A stretch of 64,000 bases of DNA from positions 19,414-83,413 of the forward strand of contig CANGQA010000003.1 of assembly GCA_947455995.1 (NCBI GenBank), written 5' to 3'. The translations under genes and the position numbers were made by a program. Each line of letters opens with the position of its first letter. The first letter of the stretch is position 1. A model generated the notes under the pieces. The model had not been told where the DNA came from and searched no databases. It saw nothing but the letters and a program-made list of their open reading frames with translations. This document shows, piece after piece, positions 52,201 through 60,197 of the stretch. This stretch comes from Hyphomicrobiales bacterium (lineage in GTDB: Bacteria; Pseudomonadota; Alphaproteobacteria; Rhizobiales; Beijerinckiaceae).

Positions 52201-52538
52201 ACCGCATTGATCTGCGCCATCGCGCCGCCCAATTCGGCACCCGGCTTGAAAAAGATTTTGATAATACCGGTACCCGAGAGCGACTGGCTCTCGATATGGT
52301 CGATCCCGTCGACACTTTGGGCATAGGTGCGTTCAGCAACAAGCACCACGCGTCGTTCCATCTCCTCGGCTGACAAGCCGCCATAATTCCATGCGACCAG
52401 CACAACCGGAATATTGATAGTCGGAAAAATATCGACCACCATGCGGCTCAGAGACAGAAACCCAGCCAGGACGATAATAAAAGCGGCAATTGCCGACGTA
52501 TAGGGACGCCGCAACGCGACGTGAACCAACCCCATCAT
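49233..52538 (-). pseudogene. RND efflux permease interrupted by an in-frame amber codon
   Basis: Read through, this is a normal RND permease of about 1,100 codons: TM1 after HVALRRPYTSAIAAFI, TM4 motif IGLLVDNATVTIEN, and complete periplasmic loops. At codon 279 (51704-51702) the frame has TAG between VHVNG and RATYVTV, a region that is continuous in relatives. The frame is the same on both sides, so this is one base substitution (CAG to TAG would suffice), not a frameshift. The next in-frame ATG (51680) has no ribosome-binding site and would lack TM1. Other genes here (purU, the cupin) end in TAG, so amber is a normal stop. It is probably a pseudogene, unless read through. Confidence 0.75.
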
Positions 52539-52571
52539 AGGACACATTCCCCTATTGCCATCGGTCAAACC

Positions 52572-52597
52572 TCCGGATTTTTGATCATTGATCCGGA
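52572..52597. promoter_or_regulatory. Interrupted palindrome upstream of second RND operon
   Basis: Perfect 7-bp arms TCCGGAT (52572-52578) and ATCCGGA (52591-52597) flank a 12-base centre that itself contains TGATCA. It lies 34-59 bases upstream of the permease start, where a repressor site would be expected. TetR-type operators have this form. Confidence 0.45.
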
Positions 52598-52703
52598 CGC
52601 CTGCCAAAAATACACGTACTATCCAACCAAGAGTGCCCTGTTGCTGTGGCCCATGTCAACTCAGGAAGCTAAAACCCTAGTCCTGATCGGAACATATTCT
52701 TTT

Positions 52704-53603
52704 TTATAGTCCCAAAGCCGACAGGCGGCTGAAGCCGTCGACACTTGCCAGCGGGGAACACAGCTCGGCAGTGATCCCGAATTGGGCCAAGGCCAGCTGA
52801 TAGCGCTGTGCCAAAAAGGCATCCCCGACGATCAGCAAACGCCCTGTAATCGGGTAGGCGGCCAGCCCGTCCTTGATCTCGTGCCCAATCAGCAGGCCTG
52901 ACAAACGGTCGGCGCTGTCTTGTGCCGGCAGTTGCCCCAGCAATACACCGCTGCGGGTGGTAAAAATATCATGCAGCAACCCAACCGTCTGATGGCCGAG
53001 AACCTGCTGGACACCATCGATAAACGCTTGTGGGTCATTGCCATTGGCGGCATCGGTCATCAGGCGACCCAGGATGGAATGGGTCTTGAGCACACCAAAG
53101 ACTTCACCCGTCATGAAACTGCTGAAACGCTGCAAGGCACCATCGCGCACCTCTACCCACTTGCTATGGGTGCCCGGCAGGATCACGGTTGCAGTCTCAA
53201 GCTCCTCCACCACACCAAAGACCTGTATCTCCTCGCCGCGCATCACATCCGGCGTCGGGCTGTACATGGCAACCCCGGGCAGGAAATGCATTTTGACACC
53301 GTTTTCGGCCTCGACCACCACCGCAGCCCTGGCGAGATCAGCCAGACGGGCGGGCGCCTCGACATAGGGTGTTTCAACCCAGCCATTGCGACTTGTGATC
53401 ATGCCCGACAGAAAAATATTCATATCCGGGGTAATCCATGATCCAATTTCACGCTGCAGAACAGAGGCGAAATCACGATCACTCACACTCAGGATACCGG
53501 CGGATGCCTGATGGGTTTGGGCGACAGTGCCGTCGGGTGCAAACCGATAGCAACGGAAATTGCTAGTGCCCCAGTCCACAACCAAACGGGCGCGCTGCGT
53601 CAT
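52704..53603 (-). CDS. dgoK: 2-dehydro-3-deoxygalactonokinase
   Basis: This 299-residue protein matches DgoK of the ASKHA-fold sugar kinases. It has the N-terminal phosphate loop VVDWGTSNFRCYRF and the family hallmark LPGTHSKWVEV with the ATP-binding region. It phosphorylates 2-dehydro-3-deoxygalactonate in the DeLey-Doudoroff galactose/galactonate pathway. The partner aldolase (dgoA) and dehydratase (dgoD) are not in the window. It is 20 bases after the aryl-CoA ligase on the same strand but shares no evident pathway with it. Confidence 0.9.
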   Translation of the reverse strand: MTQRARLVVDWGTSNFRCYRFAPDGTVAQTHQASAGILSVSDRDFASVLQREIGSWITPDMNIFLSGMITSRNGWVETPYVEAPARLADLARAAVVVEAENGVKMHFLPGVAMYSPTPDVMRGEEIQVFGVVEELETATVILPGTHSKWVEVRDGALQRFSSFMTGEVFGVLKTHSILGRLMTDAANGNDPQAFIDGVQQVLGHQTVGLLHDIFTTRSGVLLGQLPAQDSADRLSGLLIGHEIKDGLAAYPITGRLLIVGDAFLAQRYQLALAQFGITAELCSPLASVDGFSRLSALGL

Positions 53604-53623
53604 GCGGAATTTCCCTCTAAACC

Positions 53624-55666
53624 CTATTCAGAAACCACTGCAGTGGCTTCTATTTCCACCACGGCCTTGGTTTCCACCAAACGTACGACCTGCACAAGGG
53701 CCATTGCGGGATAATGCTTGCCGATCACATCCCGATAGGCCTGACCCAATGCCCGCAACTGGCTGAGATAATCCTCGATATCGGTAACATACCATGTCAG
53801 CCGCATGAGGTGACGCGGTTGAGCCCCGCCGGCCGCCAGGATATCGACAATATTTTGCAAGGCCAGACGGGTTTGCTCGACCAGCCCTTGGGGAAATTGC
53901 CCCTGTGCATCCCAACCGACGACGCCGCCGGTCATAATCAGCCGCCCTTTGGCCATCATGCCATTGGAATAGCCGTGCGGGCGCGGCCAACCCTTGGGCA
54001 AAAGCGAGACAGGTTCGACCTCCGGCAAGAGATCGTCCCCGATTGTTTTGCCCTGCGCGCGCTGGCGCAAGACAAACCGTTGCAGCTTGCCGGTTTCGGT
54101 ACGCGGCAAATTGTCGACAAATTCGATCGCACGCGGATATTTGTAGGGCGCAATATCGGCTTTGACATGATCTTGCAGGGCTTTGCTGCGCGAACCATCC
54201 CGGGAAATCCCCGGCTTCAATACGATATAGGCTTTAACCACCATGCCACGCTCGTCATCAGGCGAGCCGACAACGCCGCATTCGGCCACATCGGGATGGC
54301 TTAGCAAAGAGGCCTCGACTTCGGGTCCGGCAATGTTGTAGCCCGAGGATATGATCATATCGTCAGAACGAGCCTGATACCAAAAATAACCGTCCTCATC
54401 CTGGATGAAACTGTCGCCCGTCATGTTCCAGCCATTGCGGACATAAAGGGATTGGCGCGGATCATCCAGATAGCGGCAACCTGTCGGGCCCCGCACGGCT
54501 AACAGGCCGATTGTGCCCCGTGGCACCTCCTGCCCGTCCCCGTCAACCACCTTGGCCTCGTAGCCTGGCACCACCAGCCCCGTCGATCCCGCACGGATTT
54601 TGTCATGCGGTGCACCGATAAAGATATGCAGCATCTCGGTGGCCCCGATACCATCCATCAACCGCATGCCTGTTGCCTTGTGCCATGCCTCGAATGTCGC
54701 GAGCGGCAAATGCTCGCCTGCCGATACACAGATACGCAAGGAGGAGATGTCATGATCGGACAACTTGCCAAGCATCGCCCGATAGGCGGTAGGCGCAGTG
54801 AAACAGACCGTGGCCTTGAAGCGGGCAATCGCCGCCATCAACTCGTCAGGCGGAGCCTTGTCGAGCATCACGAGCGCCGCACCGGTTCTCAGTGGAAAAA
54901 GCACCAGGCCACCAAGACCAAAGGTAAAAGCCAAAGGAGGTGACCCTATAAATATGTCAGTGGCTTGGGCCTTCAGCACCTGCGCACCATAGCAATCACA
55001 AATCGCCAGCAGATCACGGTGGTAATGCATCGTTCCCTTTGGTTCGCCCGTGGTGCCAGAGGTGAAGCCAATCAGGCAGACATCATCTCGCGATGTATCA
55101 ACAGCCTGAAAATCGGGTGAGGCTTCGGCTATCAGGCTTTCGAGAGAATTTTCGCCCTGATGCCCCCAAGTGACGATGGTCTGCAGGTCAGGGCTCAAAG
55201 CCTTGGCCGCTTCCAATTCATCCACAAGCGCGTGATCGCAAAGAGCGAGATGTATTTTGGCCTTTTTGATCGGGAAGCTCAATTCCTTGGCCCGCAGCAT
55301 CGGCATTGTCGCGACCACAATGCCGCCAGCCTTCATGATTGCCAGATAGGCCGCCACCAACATCGGCGTATTGGCAGAACGCAAGAGCACGCGATCACCG
55401 CTTTTCATGCCGAGCATCGCTGTGAGCACATTGGCGATCCGGTTGACCTGAGCGGCCAACTCACCATAGGTCCACCGGCCCTGTGCCGACAGGATGCAGG
55501 GCGCCTCACCCCTGCCTTGCTCTACCCAGTGATCAAGCAATTCACTGACCACGTTCAAACGGTCGGGATAGGCAAGACCTGCCTCTTTAAGCCTGAAATC
55601 GGGCATCGCATCAGGGCCGGGCAAATGATCGCGGGCAAAACTGTTTAGATGCGCTGAATACGTCAT
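53624..55666 (-). CDS. Aryl-CoA ligase fused to a C-terminal Rid domain (2-aminobenzoate-CoA ligase-like)
   Basis: This 680-residue protein joins two domains. Residues 1 to about 545 are an ANL-family acid-CoA ligase with phosphate-binding FTSGTTGEPKG (201-211), GWNMTGDSFIQDEDGYFW and the C-terminal catalytic Lys in PRTETGKLQRF; it resembles benzoate- and 2-aminobenzoate-CoA ligases. From about residue 552 a Rid (YjgF) domain follows (GYSNGMMAKGRLIMTGG and AVVEIEATAV). The Arg needed for imine deamination in RidA is Met here (YPAMALVQVV). In known clusters the two are separate genes. It ends a coupled operon and should activate an aromatic acid. Confidence 0.88.
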   Translation of the reverse strand: MTYSAHLNSFARDHLPGPDAMPDFRLKEAGLAYPDRLNVVSELLDHWVEQGRGEAPCILSAQGRWTYGELAAQVNRIANVLTAMLGMKSGDRVLLRSANTPMLVAAYLAIMKAGGIVVATMPMLRAKELSFPIKKAKIHLALCDHALVDELEAAKALSPDLQTIVTWGHQGENSLESLIAEASPDFQAVDTSRDDVCLIGFTSGTTGEPKGTMHYHRDLLAICDCYGAQVLKAQATDIFIGSPPLAFTFGLGGLVLFPLRTGAALVMLDKAPPDELMAAIARFKATVCFTAPTAYRAMLGKLSDHDISSLRICVSAGEHLPLATFEAWHKATGMRLMDGIGATEMLHIFIGAPHDKIRAGSTGLVVPGYEAKVVDGDGQEVPRGTIGLLAVRGPTGCRYLDDPRQSLYVRNGWNMTGDSFIQDEDGYFWYQARSDDMIISSGYNIAGPEVEASLLSHPDVAECGVVGSPDDERGMVVKAYIVLKPGISRDGSRSKALQDHVKADIAPYKYPRAIEFVDNLPRTETGKLQRFVLRQRAQGKTIGDDLLPEVEPVSLLPKGWPRPHGYSNGMMAKGRLIMTGGVVGWDAQGQFPQGLVEQTRLALQNIVDILAAGGAQPRHLMRLTWYVTDIEDYLSQLRALGQAYRDVIGKHYPAMALVQVVRLVETKAVVEIEATAVVSE

Positions 55667-55684
55667 GATCGAGCTCCGAACAGG

Positions 55685-56863
55685 TTAGGCTTGAGTGCCG
55701 TGTTGGCGCAAAATCTCGCGGGCGATGATCAATTTCTGGACTTCGGTTGCCCCCTCGTAAATCCGCAAAGCGCGGATATCGCGATAGAGCATCTCGACCC
55801 GCATGCCGGAGCGCACACCGAGGCCACCAAACAGCTGCACGGCTTTATCAATCACCACCTGCGCATGTTCGGTAGCGACCATTTTGGCCATCGCAGCCTC
55901 GCGGGTGATCCGTTCGGCACCATTGTCTTTGGTCCATGCGGCGCGATAGACCAGCAAAGCCGCCGCATCAACATCGGTCGCCATTTCTGCCAGCGAGGCT
56001 TGGGCCAGCGGCAGAGCCGACATCGGTTGGCCGAACAGGTGGCGGGTACTCACCCGCTCCAGCGCCTCATCCAGTGCCCTGCGGGCAAATCCGAGTGCCG
56101 CCGCGCCAACCGTCGAACGGAACACATCCAGCGTGGACATCGCGATTTTAAAACCCTCGCCGGCTTTGCCGATCTGGTTTGCGCGGGCGATCCGGCAATC
56201 ATGGAACCGCAACCGCGCCAGAGGATGCGGGGCGATCACGTCTATCCTCTCGGCAATTTCCAGCCCTTCGGTGTCGGCAGGCACAACAAAGGCCGACAAC
56301 CCCCGTGCCCCGGGTGCTTCGCCTGTTCTCGCAAATACGACATAGAAATCGGCAATGCCACCGTTGGAAATCCACATCTTCTCGCCATTGATGCGGACAT
56401 GGTCAGGCCCGTCCGGTGTGGCTGCACAGGCCAGCGCCGCGACATCCGAACCCGCTTCGGTTTCAGACAGCGCAAAAGCTGCCAGACTGTTCCCTGCCAC
56501 CACATCCGGCAAAAAGCGTTGCTTTTGTTCGTCGGTCCCGAACAATGTGATGGGTCCCGAACCCAGCCCCTGCATGGCAAAAGCAAAATCGGCCAGACCA
56601 TCGTGATAGGCCAGCGTCTCGCGCGACAGGCAGAGCGAGCGCACATCATAACCCGTACCTTGCCCACCATAAGCGGCAGGAGCCACCGGCTTCAACCATC
56701 CGTCCCGCCCGAGAGCCGCAACCAGCTGGCGGCACGAGACATCGACATTGTGATGGTCACTGAGCGCGGCAATACTGTCTTTTGCCCATAGATCAAGGGA
56801 TTGCCGCAAAGCCTTGTGTTGCTGGTCAAAAAATGGCCAGTCAAGAAAACTCTGATCCGCCAT
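55685..56863 (-). CDS. Acyl-CoA dehydrogenase
   Basis: This 392-residue flavoenzyme has the three ACAD domains: helical N-terminus, beta domain with [13 protein letters not shown] and [15 protein letters not shown], and a C-terminal helical domain ending [18 protein letters not shown], where Glu in YEGAT is the usual catalytic base. It oxidises an acyl-CoA to the enoyl-CoA. Its ATG overlaps the enoyl-CoA hydratase stop (ATGA), and it lies 18 bases before the aryl-CoA ligase. In the proposed pathway it would act on ring-derived or ring-reduced CoA esters. Confidence 0.92.
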   Translation of the reverse strand: MADQSFLDWPFFDQQHKALRQSLDLWAKDSIAALSDHHNVDVSCRQLVAALGRDGWLKPVAPAAYGGQGTGYDVRSLCLSRETLAYHDGLADFAFAMQGLGSGPITLFGTDEQKQRFLPDVVAGNSLAAFALSETEAGSDVAALACAATPDGPDHVRINGEKMWISNGGIADFYVVFARTGEAPGARGLSAFVVPADTEGLEIAERIDVIAPHPLARLRFHDCRIARANQIGKAGEGFKIAMSTLDVFRSTVGAAALGFARRALDEALERVSTRHLFGQPMSALPLAQASLAEMATDVDAAALLVYRAAWTKDNGAERITREAAMAKMVATEHAQVVIDKAVQLFGGLGVRSGMRVEMLYRDIRALRIYEGATEVQKLIIAREILRQHGTQA

Positions 56864-57696
56864 CAGTCCCCCTCGAAAACAGGTTGGCTTTTATTGGCAA
56901 AGGCATGAAAAGCCCGGCTAAAATCCTCGGTATGCATACACAAAGCTTGCGCTACGGCTTCGGCCTCAATGGCATCATCCACCGACATGGCCCATTCCAT
57001 CTGCAGCATCCGCTTGGTCATGGCATGGGCGAAGGTCGGCCCTTCGCTGATTTCGCGCGCCATGGCCTGCGCCTCGGCCAGCACATTATCGGGTTCGATC
57101 AAGCGGTTGAGAAATCCCCAACGCTCGGCCTCTTCGCCACGCAGGATCCGACCGGTGTAGAGCAATTCGGAGGCCCGCCCCTGCCCGATAATGCGAGGCA
57201 GCATCGCGCAGGCCCCCATGTCGCAGCCAGCCAATCCGACACGGTTGAACAAAAACGCGGTCTTGCTCTTGCTCGTGCCGTAACGCAGATCGGAGGCCAT
57301 AGCGATAATCGCTCCTGCCCCCGCACAGATGCCGTCAATAGCCGCGATGATCGGCTGCGGACAGGCGCGCATCATCTTAACCAATTCACCTGTCATGTGA
57401 GTAAAAGCGAGCAAGTCTTTGGTATTCATGGAAATTAATGGCTGGATGATCTCGAACACATCGCCACCTGAACAGAAATTGCCCCCTGCGCCGGTCACAA
57501 CCACCGCCTTGATCTCGTCATCCTTAATGAGAGCTTGAAAAAAATCAGTCAATTCACGATAGGATTCAAAGGTTAACGGGTTTTTTTTATCAGGTCTGTT
57601 CAAAGTCACCGTCGCCACTTTACCCGTGCAAGACAAATCGAAATGCAAGGGTTTGAACTGCGACAAAGGAAAGGTAACGGCATTGGCAACGCGCAT
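56863..57696 (-). CDS. Enoyl-CoA hydratase/isomerase family protein
   Basis: This 277-residue crotonase-fold protein has oxyanion-hole segments in [15 protein letters not shown] and [19 protein letters not shown]. It probably hydrates or isomerises a CoA ester, or opens a ring, in the downstream degradation of the activated aromatic acid. Its ATG overlaps the MarR stop, and its stop overlaps the acyl-CoA dehydrogenase start, so the operon is tightly coupled. Known homologues in 2-aminobenzoate and salicylyl-CoA clusters sit in the same place. Confidence 0.9.
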   Translation of the reverse strand: MRVANAVTFPLSQFKPLHFDLSCTGKVATVTLNRPDKKNPLTFESYRELTDFFQALIKDDEIKAVVVTGAGGNFCSGGDVFEIIQPLISMNTKDLLAFTHMTGELVKMMRACPQPIIAAIDGICAGAGAIIAMASDLRYGTSKSKTAFLFNRVGLAGCDMGACAMLPRIIGQGRASELLYTGRILRGEEAERWGFLNRLIEPDNVLAEAQAMAREISEGPTFAHAMTKRMLQMEWAMSVDDAIEAEAVAQALCMHTEDFSRAFHAFANKSQPVFEGD

Positions 57697-58256
57697 CAGC
57701 GTGATCTCCGGCGTGACGTTTTTTTAACAACTGGGGCATCTGACGAGGAACCATGCTGCGACAGATCAGCTTGCAAAGAGGCTTTGGCCTTAGCCAGCAA
57801 CTTCATCAAATTGCCGATATCCTTCTGGGTCAGCCCATCGAACATATTGGCAATCCAGATCTCGTGCGCCGCCGCCATCTGGCGGAAATTTGCACGACCC
57901 GCCTCGGTCAGACGGATCAGCTGGGCGCGGCGATCTTGGGCAGAGGTTTGGCGTTCAACATCCCCTGAAGCCAGAAGATGTTCGACGATCAGCGTTACAT
58001 TGCCGCTCGATACCATCATGCGCTTGGAGACTTCCGACATCATCATGCCATCGGATGCCCGATAAAGCTGGGCCATGAGATCAAAGCGCGGCAGCGTCAC
58101 ATCATATTCAGCCCGCAGCCGAGATCTGATTTGTCCCTCAATCATGTTGGTGCAGGTCAAAAGGCGTAGCCATAGGCGCAACTCGTCCTGATGGGCATGG
58201 CCGACCTCGGTTCCGGCTGTTTCGGCATCCAGCAAGCGGGAAGATGGATCACTCAT
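57696..58256 (-). CDS. MarR-family transcriptional regulator
   Basis: This 186-residue regulator has the MarR winged helix ([41 protein letters not shown] and [16 protein letters not shown]). It lies inside the operon it probably controls, between the SDR and the hydratase, with ATGA overlaps on both sides. Many MarR proteins in aromatic degradation release DNA on binding an aryl-CoA. A 26-bp near-perfect dyad upstream of the SDR is a good operator candidate, giving autoregulation (inference). Confidence 0.92.
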   Translation of the reverse strand: MSDPSSRLLDAETAGTEVGHAHQDELRLWLRLLTCTNMIEGQIRSRLRAEYDVTLPRFDLMAQLYRASDGMMMSEVSKRMMVSSGNVTLIVEHLLASGDVERQTSAQDRRAQLIRLTEAGRANFRQMAAAHEIWIANMFDGLTQKDIGNLMKLLAKAKASLQADLSQHGSSSDAPVVKKTSRRRSR

Positions 58257-59038
58257 GCAATGCTTTCTCCGCCGTCGACAATCACGCCCTGCCCATTGAT
58301 CGCTGAGGCCAGCGGATCAGCCAGCATCACCACCGCAAAGGCGACCTCTGCTGGCTCCACCAAACGGCCAAGCGGCTTGCGGGAGACAAATTTGGCCAGA
58401 ACCTCCTCGGGCGACTGTCCTGTTTTGCGGGCCGTATCGGCCATGGAATCGAGGATCATATCGGTGGCGGTAAAGCCGGGGCAGACCGCATTGACAGTCA
58501 CACCCTTTTTAGCCACCTCAAGGGCCAATGCACGGGTCAGCCCCAAAATGGCATGTTTAGCCGCAACATAGGCCGCAACCCCCTGATAACCCTGCACAGA
58601 TGCTGTCGAGCCTATGTTGATGATCCGCCCGAACCCTTTGCCCAGCATGGCTGGCAAAAGCAGACGTGACAATTCAGCAGGTGCCGCCAGATGCTGGGCT
58701 GACATTGCAGCGAAAACGGCGGGGTCCTGTTGGGAGAAAGGTGCCGATACGGCACTGCCGGCATTATTCACCAGAATGTCGAAATGTCTCCCCGCCATCA
58801 AGGACACCAAACCACCGAGATCTGTCACATCGGCTCTGAGGGAGTGATGAGCCGCACCCTGCCGGAGCGCCTCGTCGAGACTGGCCGCATGGCGTCCGAT
58901 AATCGTCACCTCGCAGCCGGCTTGGGTCAATGCCTGCGCAATCGCCAGACCGATCCCACGGCTACCGCCGGTGACCAAAGCAGTCAAACCCGCCAAACGC
59001 TGCTGGTGGTACTGTTCCCCCTGGCGTTGACCAGCCAT
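58253..59038 (-). CDS. Short-chain dehydrogenase, first gene of the aryl-CoA operon
   Basis: This 261-residue classical SDR has TGGSRGIGLA, NNAG, the catalytic Ser region INIGSTASVQG, and Tyr-x-x-x-Lys in YVAAKHAI. It should oxidise a hydroxyacyl-CoA or reduce the matching ketone in the CoA-ester pathway. It is the first gene of the set, and its stop overlaps the MarR start. A strong dyad lies about 95-120 bases upstream. A start further upstream is not supported. Confidence 0.9.
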   Translation of the reverse strand: MAGQRQGEQYHQQRLAGLTALVTGGSRGIGLAIAQALTQAGCEVTIIGRHAASLDEALRQGAAHHSLRADVTDLGGLVSLMAGRHFDILVNNAGSAVSAPFSQQDPAVFAAMSAQHLAAPAELSRLLLPAMLGKGFGRIINIGSTASVQGYQGVAAYVAAKHAILGLTRALALEVAKKGVTVNAVCPGFTATDMILDSMADTARKTGQSPEEVLAKFVSRKPLGRLVEPAEVAFAVVMLADPLASAINGQGVIVDGGESIA

Positions 59039-59131
59039 ATCAAGCCCGCCTTTCGAAGCGTTGCAGCTCTTGGATGTCTCAAGGCCCTGGCCCCTAGAGG
59101 CACAAGCCCTGTTCCACCCTTTCAGCCTCCC

Positions 59132-59157
59132 AAACTATTTTAAGATTAAAGTAGTTT
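59132..59157 (-). promoter_or_regulatory. Near-perfect dyad, candidate MarR operator
   Basis: Arms AAACTATTTTAA (59132-59143) and TTAAAGTAGTTT (59146-59157) are separated by two bases and match except at one position. On the minus strand a TAAAAT hexamer, close to a -10 consensus, lies within it, so a bound protein would block the SDR-operon promoter. The size and symmetry suit MarR dimers. Confidence 0.6.
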
Positions 59158-59242
59158 TTTCCGAAGGCAAGGACTATCAGGCCAGCAAACGAGTTGAGCG
59201 GCAAATTGAAGCTCTTTTTATGTCGAGCCAAGAGCCTGGCAA

Positions 59243-60040
59243 TTATGCGGTTTCGCGTGTCTTTTTGCGCCACATCAGTGCCAGATTCCAGCACATACAC
59301 ATGATCAGAGCCAACACCAGTGACAGGGCCGCGCCCATCGTCTCCGCGGTCCAATGCATCACCGTGACCGCAACACCAAATCCCAATAGTCCCGGCAGCG
59401 TATGCACCATGGTCACGGCGGTGGCCCGTCCGCCGATGCGCTTGTGCAAGATCACGATCAGACTGCTCAACACGATAGGAAAAGGTGCGGCATAGCCTGC
59501 AGCCTCCGGTCCCAAGACAAAGCCCGCCATCATCACAAAGCCGACAAGACACATCACACCGAAGGCGCGCGCCGGAATTTCCCAGACCGAGCGGCGCATC
59601 ACACCCAGCGGTTCACCGGCCTCCAAATGGCGTGTCAGGTATGAGGCAAGCCCGAAACAGGCCAGATTGAACACCACCGCACTGGCCATATCCCAAGCCA
59701 CCAAATGCGCCAGCCCGATACAGAGGAACCACACCGCCAAAGCGGCAAGCAAACAGGGCAAAAGCGAGAACCGCTGCGCCATATGGGCATAGGTCAGCAC
59801 AAAAATGCCGTTGACCCCGTTGGTCACGATTGTGGCAACGGTACTTTGGGCGATAAAGCCTGCGCCGTGGTCCATTGCCAGAAAGACATAGGAGGGACCC
59901 GCCGAAATCGGCAAAGTGGCAATCATCGCGCCGAGAAAAGGGCCCGACCGTTCAACAAGAAACGAGGCCGCGACCACGATGCTCATGGTCAGCAGCATTT
60001 TCGCACCGATCATCACTGCCAGCGATGTGCTTATTTCCAT
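59243..60040 (-). CDS. Multispanning membrane protein of unknown function
   Basis: This 265-residue protein has about eight hydrophobic helices (for example MLLTMSIVVAASFLV and AVVFNLACFGLASYL) with short loops and a basic C-terminus. No transport motif was recognised. It lies between the aryl-CoA operon and the molybdenum hydroxylase on the same strand, separated from both by about 160-200 bases. It may be an uptake or export protein for either pathway, but nothing proves it. Confidence 0.7.
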   Translation of the reverse strand: MEISTSLAVMIGAKMLLTMSIVVAASFLVERSGPFLGAMIATLPISAGPSYVFLAMDHGAGFIAQSTVATIVTNGVNGIFVLTYAHMAQRFSLLPCLLAALAVWFLCIGLAHLVAWDMASAVVFNLACFGLASYLTRHLEAGEPLGVMRRSVWEIPARAFGVMCLVGFVMMAGFVLGPEAAGYAAPFPIVLSSLIVILHKRIGGRATAVTMVHTLPGLLGFGVAVTVMHWTAETMGAALSLVLALIMCMCWNLALMWRKKTRETA

Positions 60041-60138
60041 CAGGCAAGCGGCCTTGCATGCAACCCAGACAAAAATCTACCTAAATTCAAAACGGGTTAC
60101 GCGTCAGCCCTGCTTTCGCATAGCAGCCGCGCATCCAC

Positions 60139-60169
60139 AAAAAAAACGGGGCAGTCCCTACCGCCCCGT
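60139..60169 (-). terminator. Strong intrinsic terminator after the molybdenum hydroxylase operon
   Basis: On the minus strand ACGGGGC (60169-60163) and GCCCCGT (60152-60146) form a 7-bp GC-rich stem with a 10-nt loop, followed by T residues (60145-60139). It lies about 30 bases after the large-subunit stop. Confidence 0.85.
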
Positions 60170-60197
60170 CACACCAATATCACGATGAAGGATCCGT

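Noticed and set aside
55691..56791. 366-codon open frame opposite the acyl-CoA dehydrogenase
   Set aside because: It is fully antisense to an intact ACAD; the translation is dominated by His, Arg and Gly with no domain.
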